A DNA stretch of 64,000 nt from Rhizobium sp. CIAT894 (lineage in GTDB: Bacteria; Pseudomonadota; Alphaproteobacteria; Rhizobiales; Rhizobiaceae), in NCBI RefSeq assembly GCF_000172795.2, contig NZ_CP020947.1, forward strand, positions 2,483,001 to 2,547,000. The letters are read 5' to 3'. The notes beneath the pieces are model-generated. The model did not search any database. It had not been told where the DNA came from and worked only from the letters and a program-made list of their open reading frames with translations. Shown here one piece after another: positions 9,191 to 18,438 of this stretch; position 1 is the first letter of the stretch, and every line of letters begins with the position of its first letter. The position numbers and the translations under genes are program-made.

Positions 9191-10963
9191 ATGATGACAC
9201 TTCTGATCATTGCCTATCTCGGGGGCGCGCTGACGATCCTCAGCCCGTGCATCCTGCCCATCCTCCCCTTCGTCTTCGCTCGTGCCGGACAGCCCTTCGT
9301 CAGGAGCACGCTGCCGATGCTGGCGGGTATGGCCGCCACCTTCGCCCTCGTCGCCACGCTTGCGGCGGTCGGCGGCAGCTGGGCCGTTCGCACTAACGAA
9401 TATGGCCGCCTTGCCGCAATCGTCCTGCTGGCGCTCTTCGGCGCAAGCCTGCTTTCGCCGCGCTTTGCAAGCACGCTTGCCCGCCCGATCGTCGATCTCG
9501 GCAACAACCTCACGAACGCCGGCAGTGGCGGACGCTCCACCCCAACGATCAAGAGCGCCATTATTCTCGGCGTTGCCACCGGACTGCTCTGGGCGCCCTG
9601 CGCCGGGCCGATCCTCGGTTTGGTTCTCACCGGCGCCGCCTTGCAGGGCGCCAACCTGCAAACGACCTTCCTGCTGATCGCCTATGCCGCCGGCGCCGCA
9701 ACCTCGCTTGCTCTCGCTCTGCTTGTCGGCGGCAGGATATTCGCTGCCATGAAACGCTCCCTCGGCTTCGGCGACCGGATCCGTCAGGCGCTCGGTGCAG
9801 CCGTCTTGGCCGGCGTCGCCGTCATCGCGCTCGGCCTCGACACCAGCCTGCTGGCACGGCTGTCCTATGCCAGCACCGCATCGCTGGAACAGGCCTTGCT
9901 CGACAGGCTGCATGCCAAGCCCGCCGGCGGCTCATCGTCCGAGGTCGCCAGCAGCGATGTGATGATCGCCAATGCGAAGAAGCCGTTCCGCAGCGATTTG
10001 GCCGTCGAAGGTTATGCGCCTTCACTTGACGGCGCCGTCGAGTGGCTGAATTCCAAACCGCTGACCATGGAGCAGTTGCGCGGCAAGGTGGTGCTCGTCG
10101 ATTTCTGGACGTATTCCTGCATCAATTGCATTCGCACGATCCCTTATGTCAGGGCCTGGGCGGAAAAATATGCCGATCAGGGTCTCGTCGTGATCGGCGT
10201 CCATGCTCCGGAATTTGCCTTCGAAAAGAAGATCGACAACGTCAGGAAGGCGGTCGGCGACTTCAAGCTCGGTTATCCCGTTGCCATCGACAATGATTAC
10301 AAAATCTGGCGCGCCTTCGAAAACAGCTACTGGCCCGCCGCCTATCTGATCGATGCCAAGGGCCAGATCCGCTACCACCATTTCGGGGAAGGCAATTATG
10401 ACAGGACCGAGAAGGCCGTTCAGGACCTGCTGCGCGAGGCGGGCAGTGAAACGACGGCAAGCGCTCTGGTCACGCCCGATGCGAAGGGTGTGGAAGCCGG
10501 TCCCGACCTCGGCAGCATCGGCTCCGGCGAGACTTATATCGGCTATGAGCAGGCGGCGAATTTCGCCTCTCCCGAAGGCCTGCAAGCCGACGCCCCACAC
10601 ACCTATTCGATCGCCGAACCAGACCTCAATGGATGGGGCTTGTCGGGAACCTGGACTGTCGGCAAGGATCAGGCGACGCTTGATCAGCCTGGCGGCGGCA
10701 TCACCTACCGCTTCAGCGCCCGGGACCTGCATCTCGTTCTCGGGCCTGGCGCCGACGGCAAACCGATCCGCTTCCAGGTGATGGTCGACGGCAAGGCGCC
10801 CGGGGCGGGCCATGGCTCCGACATCGATGCCGATGGCAACGGCACAGTAACGGCAACAAGGCTCTACCAGCTCGTCCGCCAGTCCGGCACCGTCGCCGCC
10901 CGCAACTTCGAGATCCGTTTTCTCGATCCCGGCGTCCAGGCCTACGCCTTCACATTCGGCTGA
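9191..10963 (+). CDS. dipZ: DipZ-like fusion: CcdA/DsbD transmembrane domain, thioredoxin domain, C-terminal beta domain
   Basis: 590 residues. Residues 1-225 are a CcdA/DsbD-beta membrane domain whose redox pair is Cys20 (LSPCILP) and Cys137 (WAPCAGP). Residues about 280-440 are a TlpA/AhpC-like thioredoxin domain with the CxxC pair Cys310/Cys313 (SCINCIR), expected on the periplasmic side. Residues about 460-590 form the beta-rich extra domain seen in mycobacterial and rhizobial DipZ. It moves reductant across the inner membrane to periplasmic thiols. The start at 9191 has AAAGGAAACG upstream; a longer frame into the repeat region is not supported. It is divergent from the hydrolase and ends at a symmetric terminator. 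Confidence 0.9.
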   Translation: MMTLLIIAYLGGALTILSPCILPILPFVFARAGQPFVRSTLPMLAGMAATFALVATLAAVGGSWAVRTNEYGRLAAIVLLALFGASLLSPRFASTLARPIVDLGNNLTNAGSGGRSTPTIKSAIILGVATGLLWAPCAGPILGLVLTGAALQGANLQTTFLLIAYAAGAATSLALALLVGGRIFAAMKRSLGFGDRIRQALGAAVLAGVAVIALGLDTSLLARLSYASTASLEQALLDRLHAKPAGGSSSEVASSDVMIANAKKPFRSDLAVEGYAPSLDGAVEWLNSKPLTMEQLRGKVVLVDFWTYSCINCIRTIPYVRAWAEKYADQGLVVIGVHAPEFAFEKKIDNVRKAVGDFKLGYPVAIDNDYKIWRAFENSYWPAAYLIDAKGQIRYHHFGEGNYDRTEKAVQDLLREAGSETTASALVTPDAKGVEAGPDLGSIGSGETYIGYEQAANFASPEGLQADAPHTYSIAEPDLNGWGLSGTWTVGKDQATLDQPGGGITYRFSARDLHLVLGPGADGKPIRFQVMVDGKAPGAGHGSDIDADGNGTVTATRLYQLVRQSGTVAARNFEIRFLDPGVQAYAFTFG

Positions 10964-10998
10964 ATAAAACCGGCGGCGATGACGACGGCCGAATTGAA

Positions 10999-11028
10999 TT
11001 GCCCCTCTCCACGAATGGAGAGGGGCAA
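10999..11028. terminator. Bidirectional terminator between dipZ and the OmpA-domain gene
   Basis: TTGCCCCTCTCCA (10999-11011), a 4-nt loop and TGGAGAGGGGCAA (11016-11028) make a perfect 13-bp stem between convergent genes. Confidence 0.8.
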
Positions 11029-11035
11029 GACATCT

Positions 11036-13312
11036 TTACTGGTTGGCGGCGACCGGGCGGACCAGCGCTGTGACACGGCGGATGGTGACGCGGCGGTTTT
11101 CCTGTTCGGGGCCTGACGTGTTGACCTTCAGGTAGCGCTCGCCGTAGCCCTGGGTCGCCAGGTTCTCCGGCGGAATGCCGTAGACGTCGGAGAGCACGTT
11201 GGCGACCGATTCGGCCCGCTGGTCGGAGAGGACGAGATTGCTCTGATCCGTGCCGACGGCATCCGTATGCCCCTCGATCAGGAAGGTTTCGCTCGGATCC
11301 TTCTTCAGCACCTGGCTGATCGCGTCGGCAACCTTGCGCAGGGTGCGCGCCTGGGTCATCGGGATCTCGGCGCTGCCGGTCGCAAAGGTCACCGTATCGA
11401 GGTCGATGCGGCGCACCTTGTCGCGGATACGGGCCGAATATTTCACCTCGTCAAGCGAATAGACACGTTCCACCGGCTCGACGGGCGGCTCGCTCAGGAA
11501 CTCGTAATAATCCCGGTTCGGATCGCTGCGGGTATCGATGATGTAATCGCTGAGCGGCACGCGCAGCCGCATCGGCGGCAGATCGGCGCCCGGATCCTCG
11601 AAGTAATCGCGGTCAGGATCCTCATAGAGGTCCTGGGAGTAATAGAGCACGTGCTCGCGTCCGCGGGCATCTACGCGCGACCGCTGGATGATGTCACCAT
11701 AGCGATTGCGGATGGTAACGATGCGGTAGCCCTCCGGCCGCGTGATCGTCTCGCGGTAGCGATCACCCGACAGCTCCTCGTAGGTCGGCCGCTCGCCGTC
11801 GCGCAGGAACCGCCTGTCGTCGTCGCCGCGCACGATCACCTGATTGTTGTACTGGATGATCACGCGGCTGTCGTCCTGGCTGTCGCTATACCGCGCACCG
11901 TCAGGGCGGACAAATTGCGGCCGCTCGTTGAGCCTCGTGCCCTTCTCGCTGGTGACCGCCTCGAGCTTGACCGGCGCCGGCGCCTTGGCGCCGGTAGCGG
12001 CCTGCGCGTCGGCGTCCGAGGTCGGCACCTTGAAGTCCTGGCTGTCGGCGCGCTGCTTGTCGCGGTCGCGGCGGCCTTCCCGGCCCTTGCTGCGGTCGGC
12101 ATCCTTGTCGCTGTCGAGCACGGCCGCACCGTTCTCGACCGGCAGCACGACGGTTTCATTGCTCTTGGCCGGATCTGCGGCGATCTTCTTACGGCGCTCC
12201 AGCTCCTCGGGCGATACTTTCTCAGGCGCCGGAATGGCCTGCTCCGCCTGCTGGCCACCACTGGCATCCGGCAGCGGCTGGGCGGTGTCGGTCGCCGGCG
12301 CGGCCGGCTGTTCGCCGGCAGGTTTTGCCGCGGTGCCGTCCTTCGGCTTTTCTGCGGGTGCGACAACAGGTGCCGCCGCCTTGTCTTCAGTCGCCTTTTC
12401 TTCAGTCGCCTTTTCTTCGGTCGCCTTGTCTTGGGTCGTCTTGTCTGCGGCCGGCTTCTCGCCAGTCGTCTTATCGGCGGGGGCCGCGGCCTCCCCCTTT
12501 GCCGGCTTCTGCTCGGCCGGCGCCTCGGCGGCAGGTTTTGCCTCCGGCTTGACTTCGGGCTTGGCCTGTTCTTCGGCCGGCGTCACCGCCTCAGGCGCAG
12601 CGGTCTCCGCCTTGCCCTTGCCTTTCTCTTTGCCCTGGGCCTTATCCTGCCCCTTGTCCTGCCCCTTATCCTGCTTGTCGCGCGGCCGCTGCTTGCCGCC
12701 ATCCGGCTTGGATTCGGGCTGAGCCTGCTCGGTCGCGGGCTGAGCCTCCTTCGCGGCCGGCTGCTGTTCCTGTGCCGGCTGAGCCTCCGGCTCGGCCTGC
12801 TGGGCTTCCTGCTTCTTAGGCTTTTTCGGTTTTTCCTGCGTTACCGGCTGCTGCTCCTGCTGCGGCGCGGCCTCCGGCTTTGCCTCGGGCTGGGCTTCCT
12901 GCTTGGCTTTCCGCTCGGGTTTGCTTTCGGCCTTGGGCGCGGGCTCCTCCTTCGGCGCTTCGGCCTTCGGCGGTTCCGGCTCTGCCTTGGGTTCAGGCGC
13001 CGGCGCCTCCTTCCGCTCCGCTTTCGGCTTTTCGGCAGGCGCTTCCTTGGGCTGCTCGGCGGCCGGAGCCTTTTCAGCCGGAGCCTCTTCCTTCTCCTTA
13101 TGCTTTTTCTTCTTCAGCAGTTCCTCTTCGGAGGGTGCGTCGGCCGGCGCATCCTGCGCCACTTCGAAACTTCCCTGGTCAACTTGCCGCACGGCTTCGG
13201 CCTGCGTCTGAACGCCGCGTATGGCGGCCAGCGCCGATGCCGGCTGGAAAGCCAGCGAGAGAGAAAGCAGCGGAAAAGCCGCGCTTGCGAATAATCTTGA
13301 TTTCATGCCCAT
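11036..13312 (-). CDS. OmpA-domain outer-membrane protein with long Ala/Pro/Lys/Glu-rich linker
   Basis: 758 residues. There is a signal peptide of about 30 residues (FASAAFPLLSLSLAFQPASA). About residues 55-400 form a low-complexity segment rich in Ala, Pro, Lys, Glu and Gln, with near-repeats such as ATEEKATEEKATEDKA and KGQDKGQDKAQGKEKGKGK. A charged middle region with YEDPDRDYFEDPGADL-type stretches follows. The C-terminal OmpA/MotB peptidoglycan-binding domain (about 635-750) has TFATGSAEIP, EGHTDAVGTDQSN and RAESVANVL. The disordered part probably spans the periplasm between peptidoglycan and membrane. The first ATG (13312) has GAGGAAATCC before it. The linker's repeats make its length likely to vary between strains. 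Confidence 0.9.
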   Translation of the reverse strand: MGMKSRLFASAAFPLLSLSLAFQPASALAAIRGVQTQAEAVRQVDQGSFEVAQDAPADAPSEEELLKKKKHKEKEEAPAEKAPAAEQPKEAPAEKPKAERKEAPAPEPKAEPEPPKAEAPKEEPAPKAESKPERKAKQEAQPEAKPEAAPQQEQQPVTQEKPKKPKKQEAQQAEPEAQPAQEQQPAAKEAQPATEQAQPESKPDGGKQRPRDKQDKGQDKGQDKAQGKEKGKGKAETAAPEAVTPAEEQAKPEVKPEAKPAAEAPAEQKPAKGEAAAPADKTTGEKPAADKTTQDKATEEKATEEKATEDKAAAPVVAPAEKPKDGTAAKPAGEQPAAPATDTAQPLPDASGGQQAEQAIPAPEKVSPEELERRKKIAADPAKSNETVVLPVENGAAVLDSDKDADRSKGREGRRDRDKQRADSQDFKVPTSDADAQAATGAKAPAPVKLEAVTSEKGTRLNERPQFVRPDGARYSDSQDDSRVIIQYNNQVIVRGDDDRRFLRDGERPTYEELSGDRYRETITRPEGYRIVTIRNRYGDIIQRSRVDARGREHVLYYSQDLYEDPDRDYFEDPGADLPPMRLRVPLSDYIIDTRSDPNRDYYEFLSEPPVEPVERVYSLDEVKYSARIRDKVRRIDLDTVTFATGSAEIPMTQARTLRKVADAISQVLKKDPSETFLIEGHTDAVGTDQSNLVLSDQRAESVANVLSDVYGIPPENLATQGYGERYLKVNTSGPEQENRRVTIRRVTALVRPVAANQ

Positions 13313-13645
13313 CGGATTTCCTCGATCCTGTTTGAACTTCCTGAAGGCCGACAGGCCCTGCTTCCGCCCCTAGCGTCGCATTGAGGCGAAACGGCGAAAT
13401 GGCAAAGCGCCAAGCCGCCGATTTGTTCCGGTTCTAGGAATTCGGGGATTAACCTTACATGAATGTTGCAGTCCGGCGCCGTTCATCTCACCCGCTGTTT
13501 GCGCGGCAAATCGCGCGGGAATTTCTGTTGCATTTCCATGAAAAAAAGTCTGATTATCGCGGCAAGGCGGTGCCCCGTCACCGTTGAACAGCAGCCGTCA
13601 GCCCAAGAGAAAAATGCGCGACGGCTACCAACAGAGAGGATCCTC
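13313..13645. other. Intergenic region between divergent OmpA-domain and amino-acid binding protein genes
   Basis: This 333-bp gap holds two divergent promoters by position. I see no convincing ORF, repeat or structured element; an upstream in-frame extension of the binding-protein gene from 13463 lacks a signal peptide and a ribosome binding site. Confidence 0.4.
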
Positions 13646-14419
13646 ATGCATATCTCCACTCGTATTTTCGCGGCAGCTTCGATCGCGGCGATGTCCCTTT
13701 TCGCCGGTTCGGCCATGGCCGATGGCGAGAAGTATGTGATCGGCACCGATTCGACTTATCCGCCCTTCGAATTCGTCGACGCAAGCGGCACGATCCAGGG
13801 CTTCGACATCGACATCACCAAGGCGCTCTGTGCCGAGATGAAGGCCGAATGCTCCTTCGTCAGCACCGATTGGGACGGCATCATCCCGGCGCTCAACGCC
13901 AAGAAGTTCGACATGATCGTCTCCTCGATGTCGATCACGCCGGAGCGCCTCAAACTCGTCGACTTCTCCAACAAGTACTACAACACCCCGCCGGCCGTTG
14001 CCGTGCCGAAGGATTCGACGATCACTGACGTTGCCGGCCTGAAGGGCAAGGTCATCGGCGCACAGACCTCGACGACGCATGCCAACTACGCCGAGAAACA
14101 CCTCCCGGACACCGAGCTGAAGCTCTACCCGACGGCCGACGAATACAAGCTCGACGTTTCCAGCGGCCGCGTCGACGCCGTCATCGATGACGTCGTCGTG
14201 CTCTCCGAGTGGGTCAAGTCCGACGCCGGCGCCTGCTGCAAGATCCTGACGACCCTGCCGGTCGACAAGGAGATCAACGGCAACGGCGCCGGTATTGCCA
14301 TTCGCAAGGGCGATCCGCTCAAGGAAAAGCTCAACACTGCGATCGCTGCGATCCGCGCCAGCGGCGAGTACAAGAAGATCCAGGACAAGTACTTCGATTT
14401 CGACGTTTACGGCGAATAA
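13646..14419 (+). CDS. Periplasmic polar amino-acid/opine binding protein of an ABC transporter
   Basis: 257 residues with a signal peptide ending in AGSAMA (about residue 25) and a type-3 extracellular solute-binding domain: GTDSTYPPFEFVD, GFDIDITKALCAEMK, DWDGIIPALNAKKFD and SITPERLKLVDFS are hallmarks of the HisJ/ArgT/OccT/NocT family. ATG 13646 is preceded by AGAGAGGA. A strong terminator follows before two permease genes, a common way to make binding protein in excess. Likely ligands are basic amino acids or opines, by family only. Confidence 0.92.
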   Translation: MHISTRIFAAASIAAMSLFAGSAMADGEKYVIGTDSTYPPFEFVDASGTIQGFDIDITKALCAEMKAECSFVSTDWDGIIPALNAKKFDMIVSSMSITPERLKLVDFSNKYYNTPPAVAVPKDSTITDVAGLKGKVIGAQTSTTHANYAEKHLPDTELKLYPTADEYKLDVSSGRVDAVIDDVVVLSEWVKSDAGACCKILTTLPVDKEINGNGAGIAIRKGDPLKEKLNTAIAAIRASGEYKKIQDKYFDFDVYGE

Positions 14420-14446
14420 GAAATTCGGTACTGGCCAATGAAAGCG

Positions 14447-14480
14447 AATGGCGGAAGGCTTGCTCTTCCGCCATTTTTGT
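14447..14480 (+). terminator. Terminator/attenuator between binding-protein and permease genes
   Basis: AATGGCGGAAG (14447-14457) pairs with CTTCCGCCATT (14465-14475), followed by TTTGTTT. It probably limits transcription into the downstream permease genes. Confidence 0.8.
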
Positions 14481-14532
14481 TTGACAAAGGTAGCAAGATC
14501 AAAACGGCAAAAGCCGTGAGGGGAATCCACGC

Positions 14533-15339
14533 ATGGGCGGATTGTTTTCCGCGCTCGGCTCCTTCTGGAGCTCACTTGTGCACATTTTCGATCCGCTGTG
14601 CGGACCCGTCGGCATCTTCACCTGGTTTGGTCAGTCGACGCTTCTTGCGTGCGGCGATACAGGCTGGGGCGACGAGATCGCGCTCGGCTTGCAGGTTACC
14701 GTTTCGGTGGCGATCGTCACCTTGCCGATCGGGCTCGCCATCGGTTTTCTCGTGGCGCTGGGCCAGCAGTCGGAGGAAAAGCCGCTACGGCTGGCGGCCG
14801 GCATCTACACCACGATTTTCCGCGGACTGCCGGAGCTTCTGACGCTCTTCATCATCTATTACGGCATGCAGATGCTGATCCAGTCTCTGCTGACCTTCGT
14901 CGGTTATGATGGACCGCCGGTCGAGATCAACGCCTTCCTCGCCGGCGTCATCGCGCTGTCGGTGGTCTTTTCCGCCTATTGTTCGGAAGTACTGCTCTCG
15001 GCCTTTCGCGCCATTCCCAAGGGGCAATATGAGGCGGGCGACGCGCTTGGACTGCATCACGGCCGCACGCTGCGGCTGATCATCCTGCCGCAGCTCGTGC
15101 GCATCGCGCTGCCCGGCCTGACGAACCTCTGGATGGTCCTCCTGAAGGACACCTCCTACGTCTCGATCATCAGCCTTGCCGATATTCTGCGCCAGACGAG
15201 CGTCGCGGTGCGCGTGACCAAGGAACCCTTCTTCTTTTATGGCCTGGCCTGCTGTCTCTATCTGGTGCTCGCCGTCCTCTCCTCCTTTCTGCTCGTCTAT
15301 GTCGAGCGCTGGGCCAAGCGTTCGGAGGTCCGGCGATGA
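14533..15339 (+). CDS. Amino-acid ABC transporter permease, HisQ-like
   Basis: 268 residues, about five membrane helices. The N-terminal half carries the family motif TIFRGLPELLTLFIIYYG. The EAA loop that contacts the ATPase reads EAGDALGLHHGRTLRLIILP. It overlaps the next permease by 4 bp (ATGA), and the pair would form the heterodimeric channel served by the binding protein upstream. It starts 113 bp after the binding-protein stop, past the terminator. No ATP-binding gene follows. Confidence 0.92.
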   Translation: MGGLFSALGSFWSSLVHIFDPLCGPVGIFTWFGQSTLLACGDTGWGDEIALGLQVTVSVAIVTLPIGLAIGFLVALGQQSEEKPLRLAAGIYTTIFRGLPELLTLFIIYYGMQMLIQSLLTFVGYDGPPVEINAFLAGVIALSVVFSAYCSEVLLSAFRAIPKGQYEAGDALGLHHGRTLRLIILPQLVRIALPGLTNLWMVLLKDTSYVSIISLADILRQTSVAVRVTKEPFFFYGLACCLYLVLAVLSSFLLVYVERWAKRSEVRR

Positions 15340-16166
15340 GCTACGCTGAAACATTGATCCCGCCGCAGCCCGCCCCCCGTAAAGTGGCAAAGCCGATAAC
15401 GGGTGCCCGCCTTGCCGGCTATATCCTCGTTGCGATTTGGGCGCTGTTTGCCGCACTGCTGGCCTATACCGTCGTCAATGGCTGGGATCCGGAGAAGTTC
15501 ACCCGCTACGGGCCGCGCTACCTTCACGGTCTCGGGGTAACGCTGAGCCTCGTTGTCATCTCCGTCGTCTGCGGCGCCCTCCTGTCGCTGCCGCTCGCCA
15601 TGGCGCGCCTGTCGAGCAGCCGGGTACTGAACTGGCTGGCCTACGGCTATATCTACTTCTTCCGCGGCACACCGCTGCTTGCCCAGTTATTCCTGGTCTA
15701 CTACGGCCTCGGCATATTCCGGCCGCAGTTGGAGGCCGTCGGCATCTGGTGGTTTTTCCGCGACGCCTGGTATTGCGGCCTTTTCGCCATGACCATCAAT
15801 ACCGCGGCCTACCAGGCGGAAATCCTACGCGGCGCTATCCAAAGCGTACCGCACGGCCAGCGGGAGGCGGCAGCCGCACTCGGCATCCACAAGTTCATCG
15901 CTTTCCGCAAGATCATCCTGCCGCAGGCTCTTATCGTCGCACTTCGCCCTTACGGCAACGAGATCATTCTGCTGATCAAGGGCTCGGCAGTCGTCGCCAT
16001 TATCACCGTGCTCGACCTGATGGGCGAAACCCGCTACGCCTTCTCTCGCACCTTCGACTACCAGACCTATCTTTGGGCGGCGATCTTCTACCTTTCCATC
16101 GTCGAGGCATTACGCCATCTCTGGGCCTGGATCGAGCGCCGCCTGACCCGCCATCTCAAGCGCTGA
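15336..16166 (+). CDS. Amino-acid ABC transporter permease, HisM-like
   Basis: 276 residues. A longer N-terminus precedes the membrane domain, and the motifs YFFRGTPLLAQLFLVYYGLG and EAAAALGIHKFIAFRKIILP (EAA loop) are clear. It overlaps the HisQ-like gene by 4 bp, showing translational coupling. The operon ends here: the next 208 bp carry no ATPase, so the transporter must borrow an ATP-binding subunit encoded elsewhere, as is known for some His/Lys/Arg-type systems. Confidence 0.92.
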   Translation: MSYAETLIPPQPAPRKVAKPITGARLAGYILVAIWALFAALLAYTVVNGWDPEKFTRYGPRYLHGLGVTLSLVVISVVCGALLSLPLAMARLSSSRVLNWLAYGYIYFFRGTPLLAQLFLVYYGLGIFRPQLEAVGIWWFFRDAWYCGLFAMTINTAAYQAEILRGAIQSVPHGQREAAAALGIHKFIAFRKIILPQALIVALRPYGNEIILLIKGSAVVAIITVLDLMGETRYAFSRTFDYQTYLWAAIFYLSIVEALRHLWAWIERRLTRHLKR

Positions 16167-16374
16167 TGCATGACGCCCAAAACTGTGCGGCACGACGTGC
16201 ATCAACAGGAAACGGCTTGGCAGCACTCTCGGCAATCTGCTGCCAAGTATTTGATATTAAAAATCAATTGTTCTTTTCTGAAGTGCCTGTAAGGTTTTCG
16301 TTAACCACTCGCATGTTTCCATATCACGCAGCGCTAATAAGCGCGCGAGTGGGAACGAGAAGAAACGGAATACG

Positions 16375-16641
16375 ATGCACAAGGACATGGAAAAACAACT
16401 GCAGGGCTACGGTCTGACGACAGCCCAGATCCTCTACCACCTGCCCGACCACCCGGCGATCCTGCAAAGCTACGTCTGGCAGGAGTACGACCTCGCCCCC
16501 GATTTTCCCGAAATGCGCGGCTTCCTGAAATTCTGGGAAGAAAAGCTCGACGGGCCATTGCATTCGGTACGCTACGTCCACCGCAAGCTGATTTCGGCAA
16601 CCGAGTGGCGGGCGTTGAAAGGCGAGTTCATCCTGCACTGA
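16375..16641 (+). CDS. Usg-like family protein
   Basis: 88 residues. It matches the small alphaproteobacterial Usg-like family first noted near trp genes of Caulobacter; characteristic stretches are GYGLTTAQILYHLPDHP, LQSYVWQEYDLAPDFP and FLKFWEEKLDGPLHSV. There is no signal peptide or membrane segment. The function is unknown across the family. Starts at ATG 16375 or the in-frame ATG at 16387 are both possible. It is convergent with the DUF2270 gene, and no trp genes are adjacent. Confidence 0.85.
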   Translation: MHKDMEKQLQGYGLTTAQILYHLPDHPAILQSYVWQEYDLAPDFPEMRGFLKFWEEKLDGPLHSVRYVHRKLISATEWRALKGEFILH

Positions 16642-16656
16642 TCGGAGCCCGCCACG

Positions 16657-17382
16657 TCACACATGCGCCTCGCCGTGACCGAACTCGCCCTCGTCGCGGT
16701 CGGGACGCAGGGCGAAAGCAAGCATGCCGAGATAGAAGGTGAGGACAATGGCAATGACGACAAGGCCGGGAATCGGCCCTAGCACGGCATTGTCGATGAC
16801 ATAGGTCCATGACTGCGCCTGTAGCGCCGGCATGCCTTCCGTCTGCAGTTTCGGCGTCGAGATCTTCAGGCACCAGGCAAGCAACAGGATCAGGTACATC
16901 CAGCCATAATTGCGCTTGAGGCGGCGGTGCATCGCTTCGTGATAGCTCAGCAGGAAACGCGGCTTGCGCAGGCTATTTGCGATAATCGTAGCCCATTCGC
17001 TGCCGGCATTGGCGTCGGGCGCCATGATCTGAGCGAAATAGCAGCGCTCGACCTGGCGAATGCGAGCCCGGTAAATGTCGAAGAAGCGGTAGCGTCGCGC
17101 CTCTATCATCAGCAGCAGCGTCACCAGCATGATCCCAAACAGCAGCACACCGTGATGCGAGGTCGGCGTCGACAGTGACACCGACAGTAGCGCCGCCACA
17201 ACGGTGATCGCCCAGTTCGACGTCCGGTCGATGCGATCGCGCCAGCTCGTCATCCGCCCGAGTTCGCCGCGGTAATAATGGCTGAGCGAATTGGTGATCT
17301 CACCAGGCGTGCCTGGCATCAGCGGTATCCGCATGCCCTCTTCCTCCCTTGCCGACGGCACCCTGTCTTGCTTGGTCTCCAT
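16657..17382 (-). CDS. DUF2270 integral membrane protein
   Basis: 241 residues. A soluble N-terminus with NSLSHYYRGELGRMTSWRDR is followed by paired membrane helices (about 65-110) and another pair near the C-terminus. The central RRYRFFDIYRARIRQVERCY motif is typical of DUF2270 proteins. The start ATG 17382 is supported by GGGAGG upstream; a longer reading frame extends further but lacks such a site. Function unknown. It faces the methyltransferase gene divergently across 136 bp. Confidence 0.85.
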   Translation of the reverse strand: METKQDRVPSAREEEGMRIPLMPGTPGEITNSLSHYYRGELGRMTSWRDRIDRTSNWAITVVAALLSVSLSTPTSHHGVLLFGIMLVTLLLMIEARRYRFFDIYRARIRQVERCYFAQIMAPDANAGSEWATIIANSLRKPRFLLSYHEAMHRRLKRNYGWMYLILLLAWCLKISTPKLQTEGMPALQAQSWTYVIDNAVLGPIPGLVVIAIVLTFYLGMLAFALRPDRDEGEFGHGEAHV

Positions 17383-17518
17383 GGCTTTTCCTCCCTTCGT
17401 GTTCTTTTCAGCCGGTCGATCATAGGCGTCGCTCATTCTGCGCCTGCAAGCGCGCCATTGCAAAACATCGAAAGCGGCCTTAGAGCCATTCCTGAAAACA
17501 CAGAGACGGTGAATTGCG

Positions 17519-18337
17519 ATGGCAAAGAAGATCGACGAAGAAGCCCTCGGCGAAGCCTACAACCGCGCGCTGGCGCTGGAAAAGGCCGGCGATGTCGACG
17601 CGGCCGTGGCAGCCTATGAGGAAGTCCTGGCAATCGACCCCGACGATCACGGTGGCGCGGCCGTGCGCATCGCCGCGATGGGGCGCGGCGAAACACCGGT
17701 CAAGGCGCCCGACGCCTATGTCGAGACCTTGTTCGACCAGCATGCCGAGGTTTTCGAAGACGTGCTCGTCGAGCAACTCGGTTATCACGTGCCGATGCTG
17801 GTGCGCCAGCGTCTGCAGGCCCTGAAGCTCGGGCCGTTCAAGCGTCTGCTCGATCTCGGTTGCGGTACCGGCCTGACCGGTGGCGCCCTGCGCGACCTCT
17901 GCGAGGACATGACCGGCATCGATCTATCGGAGAATATGGTCGAGATCGCCCATGAGAAAGATATCTACGAGACGCTCTTCGTCGCCGAGGTCGAGGATTT
18001 CCTCGACGACAATGACGAGGAAGCCTTCGACATCATCACCGCCACCGACGTGCTGCCCTATCTCGGCGCGCTCGAACCGCTGTTCTTCGGCGCCGCCGAG
18101 AACATGGCGCCAGGCGGCCTGTTCGTCTTCTCGTCGGAAACCCTGCCGGAGGAGACCCTCGCCGGCCGCGCCTACATGGTCGGCCCGCACCAGCGCTTCG
18201 CTCATGCCGATGCCTATGTGAGAGAACGGCTGACAGCCACCGGTTTCGAACTCGTCGAAATAACCGATATCAACGTGCGCATGGAAGACGGCCAGCCGAC
18301 TCCCGGCCATCTGGTGATCGCCAAATATCTTGGCTGA
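17519..18337 (+). CDS. SAM-dependent methyltransferase with N-terminal TPR
   Basis: 272 residues. Residues about 10-45 form one TPR-like helical hairpin (YNRALALEKAGDVDAAVAAY). The class I methyltransferase domain follows, with motif I LLDLGCGTGLTGG (110-122), acidic strand 2 (MTGIDLSENMVEIA) and motif post-I ATDVLPYLGALEPLF. It resembles the putative methyltransferases with contains-TPR annotation in Rhizobiales; the substrate (protein, quinone-like or small molecule) cannot be read. No close operon partner; the GST gene follows after 101 bp. Confidence 0.88.
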   Translation: MAKKIDEEALGEAYNRALALEKAGDVDAAVAAYEEVLAIDPDDHGGAAVRIAAMGRGETPVKAPDAYVETLFDQHAEVFEDVLVEQLGYHVPMLVRQRLQALKLGPFKRLLDLGCGTGLTGGALRDLCEDMTGIDLSENMVEIAHEKDIYETLFVAEVEDFLDDNDEEAFDIITATDVLPYLGALEPLFFGAAENMAPGGLFVFSSETLPEETLAGRAYMVGPHQRFAHADAYVRERLTATGFELVEITDINVRMEDGQPTPGHLVIAKYLG

Positions 18338-18438
18338 CGGAATAGTTGCGCGATCGGCGAAGTATCTGTTGCGCAATTTCTTCCGACCTGATACTTAGTC
18401 GATCGGTAAAGTTTACAGCAACGACAGGAAGTCGCCGC

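Noticed and set aside
11267..13294. 675-residue Leu/Arg-rich open frame on the plus strand
   Set aside because: It is antisense to the OmpA-domain gene; GC-rich codons of the Ala/Lys/Glu linker produce a long open complement with no domain or ribosome binding site.
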